A stretch of 64,000 bases of DNA, taken from assembly GCF_000224145.3 (NCBI RefSeq), contig NW_004190472.2:1-64000 (forward strand), given 5' to 3'. The stretch is from Ciona intestinalis (Eukaryota > Chordata > Ascidiacea > Phlebobranchia > Cionidae). Positions within the stretch are counted from its first letter, which is position 1, and every line of letters starts with the position of its first letter. The notes beneath the pieces were generated by a model. That model did no database searches, was not told the origin of the DNA, and was given only the letters and a program-made list of their open reading frames with translations. This document shows, in pieces, positions 13,301 through 22,569 of this stretch. Position numbers and translations under genes: made by a program.

Positions 13301-16300
13301 AAAGCGACAGTTGTTAAAACACGCTATGGATAAGAAGTGTGGAAAAGAGTATCAGTTAAAAAAAGTGAATGTTAAAACTTAGGATATTTATGCCTGTTTA
13401 AGCAATGCGTAAAACTTCGCTAAATTAAATGCACCCTGTTTTGACTCAACAATAGATATGTCATTATAGACATCTCACCTTCCATGTTAGTTATTGTACA
13501 ATTATCCATCCCATTCTTAGCAGAAATTGCTTTAAACCGAATATTCCCAAGTTTAAGTACGGCAGCAACGAGCATAAGAACGTTGTCAACCTCACTGCGA
13601 GAGAATCCAATGATATCAAACGCATTCTGGGGAATTTCAACAAATTTAATTTATGTGTGAAAAAAAGAGAAATTGATTTTAATTGTATTGTATTTTTCAG
13701 AAAAAAGTATATATATAGTAGGATGGGGGAAGATGGGACACCTTCGGCGCATAATATCCGAATATCCTGATCGTGTTTTAAACAGTTAACAACGGTCTAT
13801 GGGAGTCTTGAGCATATATTTTTATAATTCTTTGAAAGTTCCTTGCTTACTACCACATTGGACGAGAAAATAGAGTTAAAATGTGTCCCAACTTTCCCCA
13901 TCTTACTATGTATAAACAATGTCTAAATATGGTTAAAAATAATCTGTAATGAACCGAAGAACCAAGAGCCCAATAATATCAAGGTATAAATGGTTTTTCA
14001 TTAAAGTTTAAGATTTTAAATGTTTGAAGCAACATGCTGTTTTAATCATTATATAACAGATAACAACAAAAAAGCTTATGAACAAGCGATATAACACAAC
14101 CCACCAAGACTTCATTGAAAGATTTTGCATCTTCAGGATTTGCATCCAATTGTTTGATGTAAGAGAAATTCTCAACATTTTCCAACTTCAGTTTTTCTGC
14201 AATAATTATTTAACAGATTTTCTTTTAATATATATATATATAAAATAAATTAGTGACTCAACTTTGGTATTTCTGCAAAAAATATTTTTTGTGATGTAAG
14301 CAAAAAATACAAACTTTAAATTAGTAAAAAATATTTTACAAAATTCTTAAAACTGTTTAAAACATATTTGACAAAAATCAAAACAATCATTTAAAAAACT
14401 CCAGCTAACATGCTAGACAGCTGTTTCACATTCCTTTCAATTTATCTGAAATTATGTAATTTGAACTTCCAATTTTCGATTCGTTTCACCCAATTTACTG
14501 AGGCAATCAAAACAGGACAACTACACAAATATTAAAATATATATCTCTAATACAACGATTGGTTCTATTTGAATATTAGACTGATGATGCCATTTAGGCG
14601 AAATATGCATATTTTCATTATACAATTGGTTGGACTTGATTTTTGTCTGTTTCGTTTTCTATCACCAGATCCTTACTGTATTTCACTAAACAAGAATCGT
14701 TAAAATATTAGCACCAGATCAGGGTCATGTTCGCGGAATTTGTTACAAACTTACTTAACACTGTGGGTAGGCTCTAAAAAAATTAGTAAAAAATAAATAT
14801 GAAAATTTGAAAAAAAATGAAAAATTGAAAAAAATATAAAATTCGGAAAAAAATATAAAATAAAAAAACATGAAAAACAAGAGCTAAACATAAAAAACAA
14901 ATGACAAACTACACAAATAACTTACTTAACATTGTGGGTGAAGCTCCACACAATATTTGGTAAAAAATATGAAAATTTCGTTCTCCTTCTCCATGCCGTA
15001 CTACTCTCGATTTCTCCAATAAATCTGGATATTAGAAATTGTTTTTACCAGATTTTATAAAAGGTTGGAAAAACTTGTTTTTTAGATTTTCAACAAGTTT
15101 TTTTAAATAAGTTGAAAATTATTATTTACAACTCTTGACTATTATTTTTTGATTTATTTTGTCTTAAAAATTCTGAGCTCCAACTAGAACCAATATTAGT
15201 TATTAGCATTTTTGTTTATATTTGTTCTAACATATCTAGAAATTTGAAACTATGGTTTTTACAAAATTTCCTATATGAAACTAACACTTTTTTTTTCTTA
15301 TAAAAGCATTTTCAGTGTCCTAATACTAAATTCCTAATCACGAAATTTTAGTTGAAAAATGTTTAAGAGTAAATATACATTCATATTTATGTTTCTAATA
15401 CTCCTTCCTGATGCTAGTGGTGGTGGTATCGTGAAATAAAATGGAATTTTTACAATTTCCCTTTCCTATTGTGCATACTTAATGGATACCAGTGTTTGTA
15501 TGATAAATTAATAAGAGTTTGAACAGAAAAAATTACTGCATCGCATTTTATCATTTAGTTAAAACATTCATGACAACACACCTTGAGATTCAACCATGTT
15601 TTGCAGTTTTTTTGTAAAATATTTTATCATTTAATCAGGTGAGACTCACATCACAACAGCAGGTATTGGTAAAGCCCTTTTTAAAAGTTTACAGCTCATG
15701 AGTTACCACATTTGTAACTTTGTGAGCATTTGTTGCACTTGTAAAAAAGGGCATAAAATCTTGTTATTAAATGATAAAATATTTTACATATATTTTGAAC
15801 ATTATAATTTCAGCAATTGTTATGAAGTAAATGTATAGTTCATAAGCTCATGGGTGTTTGAATTAATAAAGGAACTTTATATCCCAGGTCCCCCTAGCTT
15901 ACATGGAACCTCACCCATATAGAATAGAACATTCAAATATCAATAAAAACTCACAGTTGGTAATCAAACCACCGACAGGATCCCCTTTGAAATCAAACTC
16001 GATGTCCATGTATTTCCCCTGCATACAAACAAGCAATGATATAAATACTACGGTTCAGTTAGTTTTGTTAAAGCTAAAATAAAATTTTTCCATGTTTAAA
16101 TCAGTAGACACCATAATTCTAACAAAATATAGTAGAGTGGGGGAAGATGGGACATTAAGGCATTCTATTTTCTTGTCGCATTTGGTAGTAAACAAAGATA
16201 TTTCAAAGAATTATAAAACTGTCCCTTACAACTCCCATAGACCGTTGTTAATTGTTTAAAACACGATCAGGATATTTGGATATTATGTGATAAAGGTGTT

Positions 16301-19300
16301 CTGTCTTCTCCCACCCTACTATACTTTATTGGTGGTTTTGTTTGCGAGCTTCATATGAAAAATTAGCCTCCAACTCGAAAACCTTGTTACAACCAAAGTA
16401 TATCTTCGTTAAATCTTGATTTATTTATTAATGATGGCTTTTGGGTAAAAAGTATTTGGGAGATGTCGTGTAATGCTATAAGTTGTGTATAAACATCAAA
16501 CCCGGGGATTCAACTAAAGCAAGTTTAGACTTTTGAGTTAAAACTTTACCTATATCCCCATGTAATAATAAAAAACAATAATGAGACCATTTCATATATA
16601 TTTCTAAGTTACAGGTCCATATGCTTCAATAGTTTAGTAAAAGGTCTATTATAGATCTATAATTTAGGAAATTATTAACACATATTTGCCTATTTAAATA
16701 TTACACATCAAAATAAATATATGAATGAAAAAACAAATATGAAAATCATAAATATCTAATCTAATCGAAGATAACGTATCGTATTGTAAACATTAAATTT
16801 TAATAATTTGAAAATTTGGTAATTTGAATTTGGAATAAATTATTTTGAAACTTACAAATCGACTTGAATTGTCATTTCTGTTTGTCCTTGCGTTTCCAAA
16901 CGCTGTATAAATGTGTAAGAATATTATAAGCATGAAAAAAAAACTTTAAAACAAACAAGTTTAAGGCTAAAAAACTGCATGAAAAAATGATATAAAAGTA
17001 TTTGTGTAAAAATGTATAAGAATATTATAAAAATGGAAAACTTTAAAATTAACAAGTTCGGGGAAAAAAGTAGCATTAACAGAAAATCTATCCCTACATT
17101 ATTTTATAATGCTTTTAAATTTGAAAGAATTGTTTTTGTTAGTTAATTTTTTTTATTAAAAATTAATTAATTAGTAAACTTGTATTGTCTAAAGGCTGTA
17201 AATTTGTAAGAATTTTATAATAATTTATAAATATAAAAAACTTTAAAGCATAAAACGTAATTTAAAAAAATTTTAAATTATTGTTTTGAAGTTCGAAGAA
17301 ACAAAATTATTCGCAAGTTAATTGCTGCTTAGTTGGCAACTAAGCAGTTATCATGGTTGTAAAGAGTAGTTTCAATGTAAGGAAGTAAACGTAATCTTAT
17401 ACGAATGTGAAACAGGTGGGAAGGTGGCTGAATAACTCACATACCATCACCATTCACAAGCACTTCAACTTATTCTAGTACGTAAGACACACCATATTTG
17501 GTGATGGGATCCACCAATCTGGTGCCTTGTTTATCTGTATAATCTACCACGCATTTACAATGAGCTGATATTGGCCACAAAACAAGAGAAAACTTGTGGT
17601 GTATGTTTACATATTAAAAGCTGAACATTCAACAATTGTAGAGTTTAAATGCGTGCTTAAAATACAGGTATAACGCTTGTATAACAGCACAACAACTATT
17701 TAAAAGTGTGAGACATATTGTATATACTTGACTTTATTAATTTGTCTAATTGTTTAATTAAATTGACAGACGTATTCATGTTAATTAGCCATACATCAAT
17801 GTTATATCGTGTGCTTGACTTATTAAAACAGGCAGTTTACAAATATAAGCAAATAAATATTTAGACCATAGGTAAACATATTACAAATAAAGGTTATCAG
17901 TGTCTTGTGTATAAGCAGACATTGCTATATCAGACTAAGGAAGTCTACGTCTGAGAATTAACCAAAGCTGAATCACTGTTCAACTTTTATCATTAAGTTA
18001 TCCTGGTTTGGGCCAAGACGTCAGACATACAATAGTAGTGTGTGAACAAAAGCCAAGATTTTAAAGCTTGGTTGATATTATTATAATAACATTATAAGTG
18101 TAAGGTTACTATCTTACAGTAAGGGCTTGCTATTGTGTGAAATGTATTGTGTTCATAAAGGGGATGAGGACAATATAAGTGTTGGGAAAAATGAATGGTG
18201 GTATCTAAGTATTATAACACTGGAACCATAAATTAACACAAAGTAATAAATAATGAAAATCAGTATGACGTACATCTTATGGAATGATAAAAAAAAGCAA
18301 AAATTCAAAAAAGCAAAAATTCCGCCTAGTGGAATAGTCATATAAATTCAACCACTGTTCAATCAGTGTGACATACATCTTACTCTACACAGAAGTAACA
18401 GAAAACTCGCAACTCATTTAACCTAATACCATATTAGGGCTGCAATATATCTTAGGTATTATAAGATAGGACCCTTAAATTAACACAAATATTAGTTTCA
18501 GGACAGCACAATTGAACTCAAAACATACTTAAATAATACTTGACATTACCTTAATCTTGGACAGCTAATGTAACTGATAGAAGTTAGAAAATTGAACACT
18601 TAATTAACAATATACACAATTATTATTTCAACTTGCTATAGAAAAATTATATTGGAAACACGGGTTATAAAACATCTTTCTTAATTACTATCTGTTTGAA
18701 GTATTTCCTTTGGTTATTGAATAGTTATTTTGGTGAAAAGGGTATAAAAACGTATGTTCAGATAGTAGCCTAGGTATTAATATATCATTTGGCGATTTGG
18801 GAAACTGGAGACCGCTTTAAAATCTAAGTTTTAATCAGTTTTGTTTTAAAGGTTGGTTATTTCTTGTACAGTTTAAAACACCAGGTTTTAGCTAACTTGT
18901 TTCCTGTGGTTGCCAAGTGTATGTTGAACAACTAGACATCAAAGAAATAATTTTGGCCACTCAAGCAACCTTCAACACACTCAACCTTGGCCTTACTACC
19001 TCAAACAACGATGAGAATGAAGTTGTTCAAAAAGTCTCAAAATGTTTGTGTTGTGGGTTTGGGGGACGCTAAATACGACTCAAGTAAAAGCCAAAAATCG
19101 ACAGACAAGAAAGCCAAAATACGACGCATGTGAAGGCCAAAATACGACGCATGTGAAGGCCAAACTATGTGTCTATGTCGATGACCTTTTTGACGTAGAA
19201 AGTACGAAAAGTGCAAATCGGCACAACATTCTTAGTCCCGCTTAGACTATAAAGAAACTCACCCTCAAGCACAGGGTTTGACTGTAGGAGTTGTTGCTTA

Positions 19301-22087
19301 ATTGTTTCCACCTCAGTGGAGCGGCTACTCATGGCCGCCACATATTTCATAACCAACTTGCTTGCTTCTGTTTTCCCGGAACCAGATTCTCCCGTGATCA
19401 TGATACACTGATCACGACCGTAGTTTTTCATGGAACGATACGCAAGGTCTGACACTGCATAGCTGGAAGAAAAATTGTTTAACATTTTTAATTATATACA
19501 TGAAAAACAGGTCTCTAACGCGAACACTTTTTTAAAAGAGTTTTAAAATAAAACTTATTGAATATTTGGTTTAATTAATGATGTCCGAGTCTGCATGAAA
19601 GAAAATTTGTATTAGATTTCTGAAAATGCGTGATAGCCATATTTTTTTATAAGCCATGTTTTAGAAGAAGTCATGTTCTTTTTAAGAAGAGTTTGTGAAA
19701 TTTGAATAATTGGTTCAATTCACAAGCTCTGACACTGCATATTTGGAAATAGGAGTTGTATATGATTTTCATTACCTTGTATAACCTATCTCCAGCATGA
19801 AAGCTTTATGTTTTAATTAATAATAATTAAAGTTTCAAACTAAAACCCATTGTAATAAGTGATTTATGTTGATTAATATAATTAAACTTTAAACTAAGTT
19901 TGAAAACAAGGTTCTTTTCATACTTTGTGAGCATCTACACGAAAAATAAAATATATATAGTAGGGTGGGGGAAGATGGGACACCTTTTCAGTCTATTTTC
20001 TCGTCCCATTGGGTAGTAAACAAAGAACATTCAAAAAATTATAGAATTGTATCCTCACGACTCCTATAAACCGTTGTTAATTGTTAAAAACACGATCAGG
20101 ATATTTGGATATTAGGTTCTAAAGGTGTCCCGTCTTTCCCCACTCTACTATATATATATAATATACCTATAGCATATAATATATATAAATATATATAATA
20201 TTCGAATTCCATAAGTAATCTATGTGGCATGCACACAGTCAGTGACAGTTAAGGACCAAAGCTATCGATTTTTACAGCAGTAAAAAATAAAAGTTACGAC
20301 CTCTTAATACTGTTTAAATAAAGAGAATGGTGTCAATATTACAGTTGTTGATTTATGAGCTATTTGATATAAAAAGCTAAATATGAGTGAAGGTAAAACA
20401 ATATATGTTTTACAATTTATGGTCTAACACCTCATTCACTCCCTAAATAAAGTCATGCAGTGTTGATATAAGTGTTTAAAATACAGCAATATACAATTGC
20501 CGTCTTTTTAAGAGTAAACCAATACGTGCATTATATTTTATGGTACGCTAATGTAGTTTATGGCTATGATTCCATGAACTGCATAAATACAGTTATGTTA
20601 TCTTGATATAAGTTAACAAAGAATACATATGTGGACATGCGACCTTTTAAAGATAATTTATTATGATATATGAGGAAAATGGGAGTTAAACAGAACATGC
20701 TGTACAATTTATGATGTAGATACTTTAAGCAACTCTAAATAAAGACAAAGTATGTTGATATAAGTATAAAAACATACATTCTGTCTTTTTAAGAATGAAA
20801 ATAAAACAAAATGTGATTATATTTTACGGTTCACAAATGTAGTTTATGACTATGATTCTATAAATTCCATAAATACAGCCATATTATATACATTAAGTCT
20901 ACATAACGTACATATGTGGTGGCAATTCATATAAATTCCTTCCCCTGTATTTCTCAATCATCTCTGCATCGTATATTGGAAGTGTCTTGTAGGGGTTGGT
21001 TGATACAACAACATTCCCGATGTAGGTCTGTAATAATAAAATTTCCAATCACTTAATTTGTTTCTTCGATTACATTAGCAAAAGTTGAAAAGTAGTTAAA
21101 ACGAAAAAGTTAGAAAAGGGTAAAAAACAGTTGTTAAAAGTAAAACATGCTTACAGGTATAACTTAAAATCATATTTACCTTTATTTGGAAAGAAAAGAA
21201 GCGTGGTCGCTATACCTAGCAGACAAACAACGAGTCATTTGGTTCTAAACAGTTCCGTTAACAAGTATTATTTTTGTAATAACTTTATTTGTATCTTCGA
21301 TTACGTTAGAGAAAATTGAAAAATATGTAAAACGAAAAGGCAGGATATAGCGACAAAACAACAGACGTTAAAACACGCTTATAGTTAAAATATATTTCTT
21401 TTAGTTGACTTGTTATTTGTCTGTTGCGTTTTCATTGCACCAGATCTGTACTATATTTGCATTTAGTTGAAAAAAGCACTAGCAGACAAACAACGAGCCA
21501 TTGGTTGTAAACAGTATTGTTCAATGAAAAGCTCGGGGTAATATTACAACTGACAACGCAATTCACATAACATGTAACTTGGTATCTGTTTCAGCCAATT
21601 TTCAGGTCGTAGACCTTTGTTTTATAGATTAGGGAAGCTAGCGGTTACAACAAAGTCTATAATTTCTATGTGGGTGAGGTCCTTGTCGAGGACCTTGGAT
21701 TAATGTCAGATTTAACCAATTACCCCAACACCCACACAGCCTTTAAATATACTACTTCATTACAACATAGTCTCCGGTCAAAATTCCTTATATTACATAA
21801 AGGCACTAGTGAAGAATTCTCCGGTACGTTACAGTTTAGGCTGGTGGCAAGTTTCAGAGGTTGGTTTGGTTAAGACAAGGATTATTAGTTAGGGGTTAGT
21901 GCTATTGGTTGGCATATAATGTAGATGGCAACAAATATTCAATGAGCCATAATATTAAACTCACATAAATCTCATCGTGTTGAAATCTTTTCTGTAAATT
22001 ATCCAGAAAGTTGTCTTCGGATAGAGGTTCTAACAATACGGCGTCACCCACGCCGACCATTTCATCTAACATGCTTCTGACTGCCAT
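1235..22087 (-). CDS. Myo1b: Myosin class I heavy chain, Myo1b type (24 coding exons)
   Basis: Single-headed, membrane-associated actin motor that binds actin, hydrolyses ATP, carries calmodulin light chains on IQ motifs and binds acidic phospholipids through its tail. Exons (5' to 3'): 21965-22087, 20912-21027, 19263-19462, 16856-16902, 15955-16018, 14926-15024, 14105-14196, 13479-13626, 12976-13094, 11167-11325, 9962-10129, 8172-8366, 7647-7882, 7010-7159, 6541-6685, 5766-5915, 5391-5459, 4072-4233, 3680-3814, 3406-3487, 2775-2926, 2340-2498, 1897-2021, 1235-1376. They sum to 3237 nt (1078 residues plus stop) with every GT/AG junction in phase, close to the length of the shorter vertebrate Myo1b forms. 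P-loop 104-111, switch I 154-162, switch II 381-386, IQ region 688-814, TH1 tail 815-1078. The N-terminus [17 protein letters not shown], the segment [13 protein letters not shown] and the TH1 start favour Myo1b/Myo1a over other class I myosins. The CLASP gene lies upstream on the same strand. UTR ends are not defined. Confidence 0.95.
1684..1875. repeat. 38-bp tandem array, five units
   Basis: Unit AGAATGAAAATTGGTGACTT followed by CTTTACAGAACCAAACAT, with starts at 1688, 1726, 1764 and onward. It ends about 20 bp from the donor of Myo1b exon 23. Confidence 0.93.
1897..2021 (-). CDS. Myo1b: Myo1b exon 23 (TH1 C-terminal helix)
   Basis: Encodes [20 protein letters not shown] and on to KLSCIIEQ. 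Matches KGDFLFxxxHxIEMATKL of the family. There is no long ORF here; it was found by phase and alignment. Acceptor TTCAAG, donor GTAAGA, phase 0 in, 2 out. Confidence 0.9.
2340..2498 (-). CDS. Myo1b: Myo1b exon 22 (TH1 beta strands)
   Basis: Encodes [20 protein letters not shown], then [20 protein letters not shown] and ILHCKPPA. The PH-like TH1 domain binds membranes. Reading through the donor GTGAGG reaches a stop, so splicing to 1897-2021 is needed. Confidence 0.93.
2775..2926 (-). CDS. Myo1b: Myo1b exon 21 (TH1)
   Basis: Encodes [20 protein letters not shown], then [20 protein letters not shown]. The K-x-LYPSSV/L motif is conserved in the Myo1b tail. Donor GTAAGC. Confidence 0.94.
3406..3487 (-). 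CDS. Myo1b: Myo1b exon 20 (TH1)
   Basis: Encodes [20 protein letters not shown], then HASNLFK. Donor GTATTT is weak, but the reading phase (1 out) agrees with exon 21. Confidence 0.9.
3680..3814 (-). CDS. Myo1b: Myo1b exon 19 (TH1 start)
   Basis: Encodes [20 protein letters not shown], then [20 protein letters not shown] and FHKWR. Matches the Myo1b pattern LSPIDKxWPxxxYxFLxSTHxxLxxxFHxWR. Confidence 0.95.
4072..4233 (-). CDS. Myo1b: Myo1b exon 18 (last IQ and neck-tail junction)
   Basis: Encodes [20 protein letters not shown], then [20 protein letters not shown] and [17 protein letters not shown] is a Myo1b-type diagnostic segment. Confidence 0.96.
4440..4640 (+). repeat. GAGGTGTATGAA dispersed repeat, two joined copies
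   Basis: Two copies of the family with GGTGTATGAAACAGAACACC, each followed by a TAACxxCT and GATAAAGCAAGTTACA tail. Intron of Myo1b between exons 17 and 18. Confidence 0.8.
4781..5330 (+). repeat. 110-bp tandem array, five units
   Basis: The motif GCACGAGGTGTATGAAACAG recurs at 4811, 4921, 5031, 5141 and 5251, exactly 110 bp apart. The middle units are almost identical, showing recent homogenisation. The unit contains the core of the dispersed GAGGTGTATGAA family. Confidence 0.97.
5391..5459 (-). CDS. Myo1b: Myo1b exon 17 (IQ motif, 69 nt)
   Basis: Encodes [20 protein letters not shown] plus GWK. Phase 0 both sides, so it could be skipped without frame change. Vertebrate Myo1b splices IQ-coding exons alternatively; whether this one is alternative cannot be seen here. 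Confidence 0.92.
5766..5915 (-). CDS. Myo1b: Myo1b exon 16 (first IQ motifs)
   Basis: Begins [20 protein letters not shown] and continues [15 protein letters not shown]. The IQ consensus IQxxWRGYxxxxx binds calmodulin. A second, weaker IQ-like stretch starts at [10 protein letters not shown]. Phase 0 both sides. Confidence 0.93.
6541..6685 (-). CDS. Myo1b: Myo1b exon 15 (converter)
   Basis: Encodes [20 protein letters not shown] and ends [13 protein letters not shown], the end of the converter. FGxSKIFIRxPxT is a class I myosin hallmark. Donor GTAAGT-like, phase 0. Confidence 0.95.
6775..6890 (-). repeat. GAGGTGTATGAA family copy
   Basis: Minus-oriented copy: GAATGTAACTTGTTTATCCT, then GTGTTCTGTTTTATACACCT. 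Intron of Myo1b. Confidence 0.75.
7010..7159 (-). CDS. Myo1b: Myo1b exon 14 (SH1 region)
   Basis: Encodes [20 protein letters not shown], then [31 protein letters not shown] followed by QVRYLGLxENVxVRRAG is the highly conserved myosin C-terminal head sequence. Confidence 0.96.
7471..7524 (-). repeat. Degenerate copy of Myo1b exon 13 3' end
   Basis: The plus-strand stretch TTTTCGCACTGAATATAACT...ATGAGTAGATTCTTC repeats, 161 bp away, the end of exon 13 and its donor (7637-7690). A short duplicated exon end inside the intron; not coding. Confidence 0.75.
7647..7882 (-). CDS. Myo1b: Myo1b exon 13 (loop 2 / actin interface)
   Basis: Encodes [20 protein letters not shown], then GLFPEGDP and [20 protein letters not shown]. 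Ends NPNYI plus AG before donor GTGCGA, which exon 14 confirms by continuing RCIKPN. Confidence 0.94.
8172..8366 (-). CDS. Myo1b: Myo1b exon 12 (lower 50K)
   Basis: Encodes [20 protein letters not shown] and ends FRIQHYAGK. Part of the actin-binding lower 50K domain. Acceptor CTCCAG, donor GTGAGG, phase 0 both sides. Confidence 0.96.
8570..9245. repeat. Diverged tandem repeat, about four units
   Basis: Units of roughly 120-150 bp share GTTTGCCAGTTTGT, AGTTTAAGTTCAT and AACTTTATAAGTTACGC. The first unit is interrupted by the hAT-like element at 8631-8766. Myo1b intron 11. Confidence 0.7.
8631..8766. mobile_element. hAT-like MITE with perfect 8-bp target duplication
   Basis: Inverted ends CAGTGGCACAGCCAGA and TCTGGCTGCGCCACTG bound a 136-bp element. 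TACATGAC flanks both sides (8623-8630 and 8767-8774), the 8-bp duplication expected of hAT transposases. It has no coding capacity. Confidence 0.9.
9655..9745 (-). mobile_element. SINE tail fragment
   Basis: The minus strand reads CCTTGTGCAAGGCATTTAAT, matching the tail of the tRNA-derived SINE at 25118-25241. No A or B box is preserved. Confidence 0.5.
9962..10129 (-). CDS. Myo1b: Myo1b exon 11 (relay helix)
   Basis: Encodes [20 protein letters not shown], then [19 protein letters not shown]. FEQxxINYxNEKLQQ is the relay helix signature of myosins. Phase 0 both sides. Confidence 0.97.
10962..11128 (-). mobile_element. TAGTAGGG palindromic MITE, degenerate
   Basis: Begins TATAGTAGGAGGGGTAAGAT and ends ATCTTACCCCACAGTAGTA; the interior keeps TTAGTAAACAAA. 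It ends 38 bp from Myo1b exon 10. Confidence 0.7.
11167..11325 (-). CDS. Myo1b: Myo1b exon 10 (switch II)
   Basis: Begins [20 protein letters not shown] and ends [21 protein letters not shown] (381-386) is switch II. Phase 0 both sides, acceptor CCCCAG, donor GTGAAT. Confidence 0.97.
11450..11579 (-). repeat. GAGGTGTATGAA family copy
   Basis: Reads GTGTTCTGTTTCATAAACCT, then AGTTACCATGTATGTTACTT and TGTGGGTGG on the plus strand. Myo1b intron 9. Confidence 0.75.
12976..13094 (-). CDS. Myo1b: Myo1b exon 9
   Basis: Encodes [20 protein letters not shown], then [20 protein letters not shown]. Covers the Ser/Thr-rich stretch before the conserved DALxK motif, which holds the class I regulatory (TEDS) site. 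I did not pin down the exact residue. Confidence 0.9.
13165..13230 (+). repeat. GAGGTGTATGAA family fragment
   Basis: GGTAACTTGTACGCGGGCAC, then GAAACAAAACACCCAAGTTA. Partial copy. Confidence 0.65.
13479..13626 (-). CDS. Myo1b: Myo1b exon 8
   Basis: Encodes [20 protein letters not shown], then [19 protein letters not shown], the upper 50K helix ending VLKLGNI. Acceptor CCCCAG, donor GTGAGA, phase 1 out. Confidence 0.93.
13716..13909 (+). mobile_element. TAGTAGGG palindromic MITE
   Basis: Ends TAGTAGGATGGGGGAAGATG and TTTCCCCATCTTACTA, with the internal order ATAATATCC, GATCGTGTTTTAAAC, TAATTCTTTGAA used to define the plus orientation. Set in TATATA. No ORF. Confidence 0.9.
14105..14196 (-). 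CDS. Myo1b: Myo1b exon 7
   Basis: Encodes [20 protein letters not shown] and on to FNEVL. Aligns with KLKLE...YNYL of vertebrate Myo1b. The phase fixes the donor as GTGGGT after Leu. Confidence 0.88.
14749..14812 (-). repeat. Degenerate copy of Myo1b exon 6 3' end
   Basis: ACTTACTTAACACTGTGGGT repeats the exon 6 end and donor (14920-14939), 171 bp away. On the minus strand a TTTTTTTAG acceptor-like site precedes 19 nt and a GTAAGT donor. Splicing it in would break frame, so I treat it as a decayed duplicate. Confidence 0.7.
14926..15024 (-). CDS. Myo1b: Myo1b exon 6
   Basis: Encodes [20 protein letters not shown] and then [13 protein letters not shown], the conserved LEKSRVV...GERNFHxFYQ motor motif. 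Donor GTAAGT, phase 1 out. A degenerate second copy of its 3' end lies in the next intron near 14749. Confidence 0.95.
15955..16018 (-). CDS. Myo1b: Myo1b exon 5
   Basis: Encodes [20 protein letters not shown] plus N and one base of Y. Continues FGKYMDI of the motor. Donor GTGAGT, phase 1 out. Confidence 0.95.
16128..16323 (-). mobile_element. TAGTAGGG palindromic MITE
   Basis: TATAGTAGAGTGGGGGAAGA to CTTCTCCCACCCTACTATA; GGTAGTAAACAAAG marks the minus orientation. Myo1b intron 4. Confidence 0.92.
16856..16902 (-). CDS. Myo1b: Myo1b exon 4 (switch I, 47 nt)
   Basis: Short exon encoding [16 protein letters not shown], the switch I loop that contacts the ATP phosphates. Acceptor ATACAG, donor GTAAGT. 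Phase 1 in, 0 out. Confidence 0.95.
19263..19462 (-). CDS. Myo1b: Myo1b exon 3 (P-loop)
   Basis: Encodes [13 protein letters not shown], then [20 protein letters not shown] and [12 protein letters not shown]. The P-loop is GESGSGKT (residues 104-111). Most myosins have Ala where this has the second Ser. Acceptor TTCCAG, donor GTGAGT, phase 1 out. Confidence 0.97.
19957..20152 (-). mobile_element. TAGTAGGG palindromic MITE
   Basis: Well-preserved copy flanked by ATATATA, from TAGTAGGGTGGGGGAAGATG to TTTCCCCACTCTACTA. Myo1b intron 2. Confidence 0.93.
20395..20890. repeat. Diverged tandem duplication, two units of about 271 bp
   Basis: GTCTTTTTAAGA at 20512 and 20783 and the ATGTAGTTTATGxCTATGAT stretch recur in order. 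Myo1b intron 2. Confidence 0.75.
20912..21027 (-). CDS. Myo1b: Myo1b exon 2 (motor N-terminal core)
   Basis: Begins [19 protein letters not shown] and ends LPPH plus two bases before donor GTACGT. Phase 0 in, 2 out. Conserved myosin motif VSxNPYKxLPIY. Confidence 0.93.
21655..21740 (+). repeat. GGGTGAGGTCCTA dispersed repeat
   Basis: TGTGGGTGAGGTCCTTGTCG, then AATTACCCCAACACCC. Third dispersed family of the window. Confidence 0.7.
21965..22087 (-). CDS. Myo1b: Myo1b exon 1 (translation start)
   Basis: Encodes [19 protein letters not shown] and onward to DEIY, then donor GTGAGT (phase 0 out). The ATG at 22087 is chosen because it has A at -3 and G at +4. In-frame alternatives are at 22126 (13 residues longer) and 22072 (5 shorter). 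Confidence 0.9.
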
Positions 22088-22189
22088 GGTTTTGTTACGA
22101 CCTCTCTTATGGTTTACGATATGCAAGTTTAGTTACAACAATAGCATTATATCTGTACTGTATAGAACCCTGAGCCCTATTAACAAAAA

Positions 22190-22332
22190 GTATGAATGAA
22201 TGAATAAATGTAACTTACTTTATCCTTGCGTGGAAGGAAAACGACAGTCAGTATAACACAGGTGTTCTGTTTACTGTTTCATACACCTCGTGCCCGCTTA
22301 CAAGTTACCAAGTATATTACTTTGTGGGTGAA
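22190..22332 (-). repeat. GAGGTGTATGAA family copy
   Basis: AATGTAACTTACTTTATCCT to TATATTACTTTGTGGGTGAA on the plus strand, with a small internal TTTACTG duplication. It lies about 100 bp upstream of the Myo1b start. Confidence 0.8.
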
Positions 22333-22352
22333 GTGAAATAATGTTTTAATAA

Positions 22353-22569
22353 AGTAGGTGGGGTAAGATCAGATGGGAGACATTTTTGCTCTATTTTCTC
22401 GTCCCATTTAATAGTAAACAAAAACCATTCAATGAATTATAAAACTGTTTCTTCACGACTCTCATAGACCATTGTTAGTTGTTTAAAACACGACCAGGAT
22501 ATTTGAATAAAAGGAGTCCCGTCTGTTGTTATAATTAAAAATATTCTAGTGAATAATCCTACCCTACTA
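22353..22569 (-). mobile_element. TAGTAGGG palindromic MITE, degraded
   Basis: Left end AGTAGGTGGGGTAAGATCAG, right end ATCCTACCCTACTA, with an AT-rich insertion near the right end. AATAGTAAACAAAAACCATT is in the interior. Confidence 0.8.

Noticed and set aside
14749..14812. Alternative 19-nt Myo1b exon
   Set aside because: It would break the frame between exons 6 and 7, which join in phase without it.
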